Source: Burkholderiales bacterium
GTDB taxonomy: Bacteria > Pseudomonadota > Gammaproteobacteria > Burkholderiales > Casimicrobiaceae
Assembly: GCA_015075645.1 (NCBI GenBank)
Contig: JABTUF010000002.1
Location: forward strand, 620,001-684,000
Direction: 5' to 3'
Length of the DNA: 64,000 nt
Shown here: one piece after another, positions 60,529-64,000 of the stretch
Layout: each line of letters begins with the position of its first letter
How positions within the stretch are numbered: position 1 is the stretch's first letter
The notes under the pieces: generated by a model
Told to the model about the DNA's origin: nothing
The model's input: the letters and a program-made list of their open reading frames with translations, nothing else
The model's database searches: none
Made by a program: the position numbers and the translations under genes

Positions 60529-61833
60529 CTACTTCGGCCGCTTGTCGACCACGCGCTTCGCCTTGCCGAGCGAGCGCTCGATCCCGCCGGGCGCGACCAC
60601 GCGCACGTCGGCCGAGACGCCGATCAGCGACTTGATCAGGTGGCCGAGCGCGGCGCCAGCGCGCTCGCCGTCGACGCTGCCGGCGTCCGGCGCGCGCTCG
60701 ACCAGCACCGCCATCTCGTCCAGGTTCTTCGGCCGCGTGATCTCGATCTGGTAGTGGGCGACGAGTTCCCGGTGGCGCAGGATCAGTTCCTCGACCTGGG
60801 TCGGGAACACGTTGACGCCGCGGATGATCATCATGTCGTCCGAGCGCCCGGTGATCTTCTCGATGCGCCGCATCGACCGCGCGGTCGGAGGCAGGAGGCG
60901 CGTCAGGTCGCGGGTCCGGTAGCGGACGACCGGCATCGCCTCCTTGGTGAGCGAGGTGAACACGAGTTCGCCCTTCTCGCCGTCGGGCAGCACCGCGCCG
61001 GTCGCCGGGTCGACGATCTCCGGATAGAAGTGGTCCTCCCAGACGGTGAGCCCGTCCTTGGTCTCGATGCATTCCTGCGCGACGCCCGGCCCGATCACCT
61101 CGGAGAGCCCGTAGATGTCGATCGCGTCGATCGAGAGCTTGGCCTCGATCGCCTGCCGCATCGCCGGCGTCCACGGCTCCGCGCCGAAGATCCCGATCGA
61201 GAGCGAGCACGCCTTCGGATCCATGCCCTGCCGCTCCATCTCCTCGGCGATCGCGAGCATGTACGACGGGGTCACCATGATCACGTCGGGCCGGAAGTCG
61301 GCGATGAGCTGCACCTGCTTCTCGGTCTGGCCGCCCGACATCGGGATCACCGTGCAGCCGAGCTTCTCGGCGCCGTAGTGCGCGCCCAGCCCCCCGGTGA
61401 AGAGGCCGTAACCGTAAGCGACGTGCACGATGTCGCCGCGCCGTCCCCCCGCGGCCCGGATCGAGCGGGCCATCGCGGTCGCCCAGGTGTCGACGTCCTT
61501 CGCCGTGTAGCCGACGACGGTCGGCTTGCCGGTGGTGCCCGACGACGCGTGCACCCGCACGACCTCGTCGCGCGGCACGGCGAACATGCCGAACGGATAG
61601 TTGTCGCGCAGATCCGACTTGGTGGTGAACGGGAACTTCGCGAGGTCGGCGAGCGTGCGGAGGTCGTCCGGATGGACGCCCGCGGCGTCGAAGGCCCGCT
61701 TGTAATGCGCGACATTGCGGTACGCGTGCGCGAGGCTCCAGCGCATCCGCTCGAGCTGCAGCGCCGCGAGTTCGTCGCGGCTCGCGCGCTCGATCGGTTC
61801 GAGTTCCCCGGGGCGCGGCTGTTTCGACGGCAT
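60529..61833 (-). CDS. paaK: Phenylacetate-CoA ligase
   Basis: 434 aa. Adenylation motifs: RVHASSGTTGKPTVVGYT, IDIYGLSEVIGPGVAQECIETKDGLTVWEDHFYPEIVDP, LTSLTKEAMPVVRYRTRDLTRLLPP-like, ITGRSDDMMIIRGVNVFPTQVEELIL. Activates phenylacetate to its CoA thioester. An excellent ribosome site (GGAGGAGAGG) precedes the ATG. Next to IOR, which makes the same product from phenylpyruvate. Confidence 0.97.
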   Translation of the reverse strand: MPSKQPRPGELEPIERASRDELAALQLERMRWSLAHAYRNVAHYKRAFDAAGVHPDDLRTLADLAKFPFTTKSDLRDNYPFGMFAVPRDEVVRVHASSGTTGKPTVVGYTAKDVDTWATAMARSIRAAGGRRGDIVHVAYGYGLFTGGLGAHYGAEKLGCTVIPMSGGQTEKQVQLIADFRPDVIMVTPSYMLAIAEEMERQGMDPKACSLSIGIFGAEPWTPAMRQAIEAKLSIDAIDIYGLSEVIGPGVAQECIETKDGLTVWEDHFYPEIVDPATGAVLPDGEKGELVFTSLTKEAMPVVRYRTRDLTRLLPPTARSMRRIEKITGRSDDMMIIRGVNVFPTQVEELILRHRELVAHYQIEITRPKNLDEMAVLVERAPDAGSVDGERAGAALGHLIKSLIGVSADVRVVAPGGIERSLGKAKRVVDKRPK

Positions 61834-61880
61834 CCTCTCCTCCGTTCCACGGGCGCCATGCGCGCGCCCGCGCGTGCGTC

Positions 61881-62348
61881 TCATGCGGTCGGCGGCTCCT
61901 CGATCACGTGACCCTTGATCCGGTAGCTCTTGCCGCGGAACAGCGCGACCTTCTCGCCGCGCTGGTTGAACACCTCGATGTCGTAGACGCCGGTGCGCCC
62001 CGACGCGCTGCGCTCGACGCCGCGCGCGGTCAGGACGTCGCCCTCGCGCGAGGGCGCGAGGAAGTCGATCGAGCATCCCGAGGCCACCGTCGACAGATTG
62101 TAGCTGTTGCACGCGTAGGCGAACGCGCTGTCGGCGAGCGTGAAGACGAAGCCGCCGTGGCAGATCGCGTGTCCGTTCAGCATGTCGCGGCGCACGGTCA
62201 TCGAGAGTTCGGCCCGGCCCGGTCCGCAGGCGATGAGCCGGATGCCGAGCGCGCGGGTCGCGTGGTCGCGCCGGTACATGTCGTCGGCGACCCGCTCGGC
62301 CAGGCGTTGCGCTTCCTCGGGAGTCGTCGCCGGATGATGCTCGCCCAT
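61881..62348 (-). CDS. paaI: Phenylacetyl-CoA thioesterase
   Basis: 155 aa hotdog protein. NGHAICHGGFVFTLADSAFAYACNSY contains the PaaI active-site Asn-Gly-His and Asp. Relieves trapped ring-hydroxylated CoA esters. ATG 62348 has GGAGAA 6 bases upstream; an in-frame ATG at 62366 overlaps the paaH stop. Confidence 0.92.
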   Translation of the reverse strand: MGEHHPATTPEEAQRLAERVADDMYRRDHATRALGIRLIACGPGRAELSMTVRRDMLNGHAICHGGFVFTLADSAFAYACNSYNLSTVASGCSIDFLAPSREGDVLTARGVERSASGRTGVYDIEVFNQRGEKVALFRGKSYRIKGHVIEEPPTA

Positions 62349-62362
62349 CGTCGCTTCTCCGG

Positions 62363-63904
62363 TCATCCCGCGAGGCGGCCGCCCGTCTGGGCCGCGCGCG
62401 CGAGACGCGGCGAGACCCGGTAGCGGTCCTCGCCGTAGTGCGCGGCCAGGTTCGCCATCGTCGCGCCGATGCGGGCGGCGCCGACCGCGTCGCCCCAGGC
62501 GAGCGGACCGCGCGGGTAGTTGACGCCCTTCTGCATCGCGAGGTCGATGTCGGACGGCGTCGCGATGCCCTGCATCGCCGCATCGGCCGCCTCGTTGACC
62601 AGCATCGCCACCGTGCGCATCACCGCGAGCCCGGCGACGTCGTCGAAGCGCGACACCGCGAGCCCCGCGTGCTGCAGTACGCCGGTCGCGGTCGCGACCG
62701 CCTGCGCCGGGCAGTTGTCCGCGGCCGAGACGGCGATCCGCTTCGCGGTCGAGTAGTCGAGCGCGAGGTCGAGCAGCACGAGGTTCGCCGCGCCGGTCGC
62801 CGCCGCGCGCGCGCTCGCCGTGCGGCCGTCGGTGAGCACGATCCACGCGGCGCCCGCGTCGATCGCACCGTCGGGGAAGAGTGAATGCATCGGGCGCTTC
62901 TGCACGACGGTGCCGGCGGCCGCCATGCGCGCGAGCAGCGGCTTCAGCGGTCCGGGTTCGCCGTGGATCGCGACGCGGGTGGCGGCGCTCTCTGGAGGCG
63001 CGGTTGCCGCCACCGCCGGTGCGGCGCCGGGCGAATGGTCGTAGAAGCCGCGCCCGCTCTTGCGACCCAGCCGGCCGGCGGCGACGAGTTCGCGCTGGAT
63101 GCCGGAAGGCGCATAGCGCGGATCGTGGAACGTCGCCTCCCACACGGAGCGGGTGACCGCGTAGTTGACGTCGTGCCCGATCAGATCCATCAGCTCGAAC
63201 GGCCCCATGCGGAAGCCGCCGGCCTCGCGCATCACCGCGTCGATCGTGGCCGGATCGGCCGCACGCTCGGCCAGGAGCCGCAGCGCCTCGCCGTAGAACG
63301 GCCGCGCGCAGCGGTTGACGATGAACCCGGGCGTCGATGCCGCGTGGACCGGGGTCTTGCCCCACGCCGCGGCGGTCGCGAACAGCGTGTCGGCGACGAG
63401 CGGTTCGGTCGCGAGCCCGCGCACCACTTCGACGAGCGGCATCAGCGGCGCCGGGTTGAAGAAGTGCATGCCGGCGATGCGGTCCGGCCGCTTCATGCCG
63501 GCGGCGAGCGCGGTGATCGACAGCGACGAGGTGTTGGACGCGAGGATCGCGTCGTCGGCCACGACGGCTTCGAACGCCGCGAACAGTTCGCGCTTGACCG
63601 CGAGGTCCTCGACGATCGCCTCGACGACGAGCGACGCTCCGACGCAGTCCGCGGGCGCGTCGACCGCGACGACCCGCCCGGCTGCGGCGTGCGCGTCATC
63701 TTCGCCCATGCGCCCTTTCGCCGCGAGCGCATCGAAGGTCGCGGCCAGACGCCGCACGGCGTCGGCGGCGGCGCCGGGACGCGAGTCGAGCAGCATCACG
63801 CGATGGCCTGCCTGCGCGGCGACCTGCGCGATGCCCGCGCCCATCGCGCCCGCACCGACGACGGCGACCATCGCGGCGGGGGGGAGCGAATCCGCCATCG
63901 CCAT
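62363..63904 (-). CDS. paaH: 3-hydroxyacyl-CoA dehydrogenase PaaH
   Basis: 513 aa, the long PaaH type. NAD site VAVVGAGAMGAGIAQVAAQAGHRVMLLDSR; SNTSSLSITALA; catalytic His in GMHFFNPAPLMPLVEVV; the C-terminal half is a degenerate second 3HCDH domain (NLVLLDLALDYSTAKRIAVS, ATPSDIDLAMQKGVNYPRGPL). Oxidises 3-hydroxyadipyl-CoA in aerobic phenylacetate degradation. The ATG overlaps the stop of the gene upstream (TGATG). Confidence 0.96.
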   Translation of the reverse strand: MAMADSLPPAAMVAVVGAGAMGAGIAQVAAQAGHRVMLLDSRPGAAADAVRRLAATFDALAAKGRMGEDDAHAAAGRVVAVDAPADCVGASLVVEAIVEDLAVKRELFAAFEAVVADDAILASNTSSLSITALAAGMKRPDRIAGMHFFNPAPLMPLVEVVRGLATEPLVADTLFATAAAWGKTPVHAASTPGFIVNRCARPFYGEALRLLAERAADPATIDAVMREAGGFRMGPFELMDLIGHDVNYAVTRSVWEATFHDPRYAPSGIQRELVAAGRLGRKSGRGFYDHSPGAAPAVAATAPPESAATRVAIHGEPGPLKPLLARMAAAGTVVQKRPMHSLFPDGAIDAGAAWIVLTDGRTASARAAATGAANLVLLDLALDYSTAKRIAVSAADNCPAQAVATATGVLQHAGLAVSRFDDVAGLAVMRTVAMLVNEAADAAMQGIATPSDIDLAMQKGVNYPRGPLAWGDAVGAARIGATMANLAAHYGEDRYRVSPRLARAAQTGGRLAG

Positions 63905-64000
63905 CAGCGCCCGGTGAAGCGCGGCGCGCGCTTGCCCAGGAAGGCCGCCACACCCTCGCGGTAGTCGTCGCCGAATCCGAGTTCGCGTTGCAGGTCGCGC
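63904..64000 (-). CDS. paaG: Enoyl-CoA hydratase/isomerase PaaG, C-terminus only
   Basis: 31 codons plus stop, entering from beyond the window: RDLQRELGFGDDYREGVAAFLGKRAPRF and TGR. This matches the C-terminus of crotonase-family PaaG/PaaF (…DYREGVAAFLxKRxPxFTGR). It is in operon order before paaH, with a 1-bp stop/start overlap. PaaG is inferred from context. Confidence 0.75.
   Translation of the reverse strand, partial: RDLQRELGFGDDYREGVAAFLGKRAPRFTGR

Noticed and set aside
1..64000. CRISPR arrays, tRNA or rRNA genes, phage or plasmid-origin features
   Set aside because: No regular repeat-spacer pattern, cloverleaf-like ends, rRNA segments, integrases or replication genes were seen by eye; a covariance-model scan would be needed to exclude small RNAs.

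Overview
This is a very GC-rich window (about 70% by eye) of tightly packed genes in short operons, with no rRNA, tRNA or CRISPR seen. The gene content suggests a metabolically versatile, aerobic to facultative betaproteobacterium (Burkholderiales or Rhodocyclales like): phenylacetate and homogentisate catabolism, indolepyruvate:ferredoxin oxidoreductase, TRAP and dipeptide importers, histidine utilisation, and IS1634 and IS21 type insertion sequences. The placement is inference from gene families, not a database search.

Layout. 0-6.3 kb: endonuclease VIII (cut by the window edge), ergothioneine methyltransferase EgtD, a secreted protein of unknown function, an ArsR/ArsI organoarsenical operon with a perfect palindromic operator, and three lipoproteins. 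6.3-11.8 kb: enoyl-CoA hydratase, homogentisate dioxygenase, DUF2783 protein, class A flavin hydroxylase and an MBL-fold protein. 11.9-21.5 kb: a sugar-acid oxidation locus (IclR, SMP-30 lactonase, FAH-family AraD1, SDR dehydrogenase, aldose epimerase), an inositol-monophosphatase-like phosphatase, and an iron/hexose-phosphate type ABC importer. The epimerase operon and the importer share an upstream motif. 21.7-27.6 kb: a TRAP transporter whose small subunit is split by an IS1634-family element with intact 6-bp target duplications, a thioesterase, and the 3' remnant of a second indolepyruvate oxidoreductase gene.

27.7-38.5 kb: a LysR regulator divergent from histidine ammonia-lyase (hutH), then ferredoxin, rubrerythrin-like protein and a fused NfnAB-type transhydrogenase, then hutF, hutC and hutU. 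38.5-43.3 kb: an acyl-CoA dehydrogenase pseudogene split by an IS21-family element carrying three extra small ORFs. 43.3-51 kb: a lower-GC operon of an AprA-like flavoprotein, a ferredoxin and a complete DppABCDF peptide importer. 51.3-55.5 kb: SDR, an old-yellow-enzyme reductase with a C-terminal fibronectin-like domain, and an aryl-acid ligase. 55.7-64 kb: fused indolepyruvate:ferredoxin oxidoreductase (iorB, iorA) and a phenylacetate cluster (paaK, paaI, paaH, partial paaG).

How it fits together. The strongest unexplained signal is regulatory. Three promoters (28.7, 34.2 and 55.4 kb) carry the same three-part architecture with identical spacing: a 15-bp operator, 20 bp, a 13-bp conserved block, 9 bp, then TTCTAT. 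They drive hutH, the Nfn/rubrerythrin/ferredoxin operon, and the SDR/enoate-reductase/ligase operon. The divergent LysR regulator next to the first copy is the obvious candidate controller. This suggests a regulon, spread over 27 kb, linking amino-acid deamination and arylacrylate activation/reduction to ferredoxin-NAD(P) electron balancing. HutF and HutU are instead under HutC-type operators.
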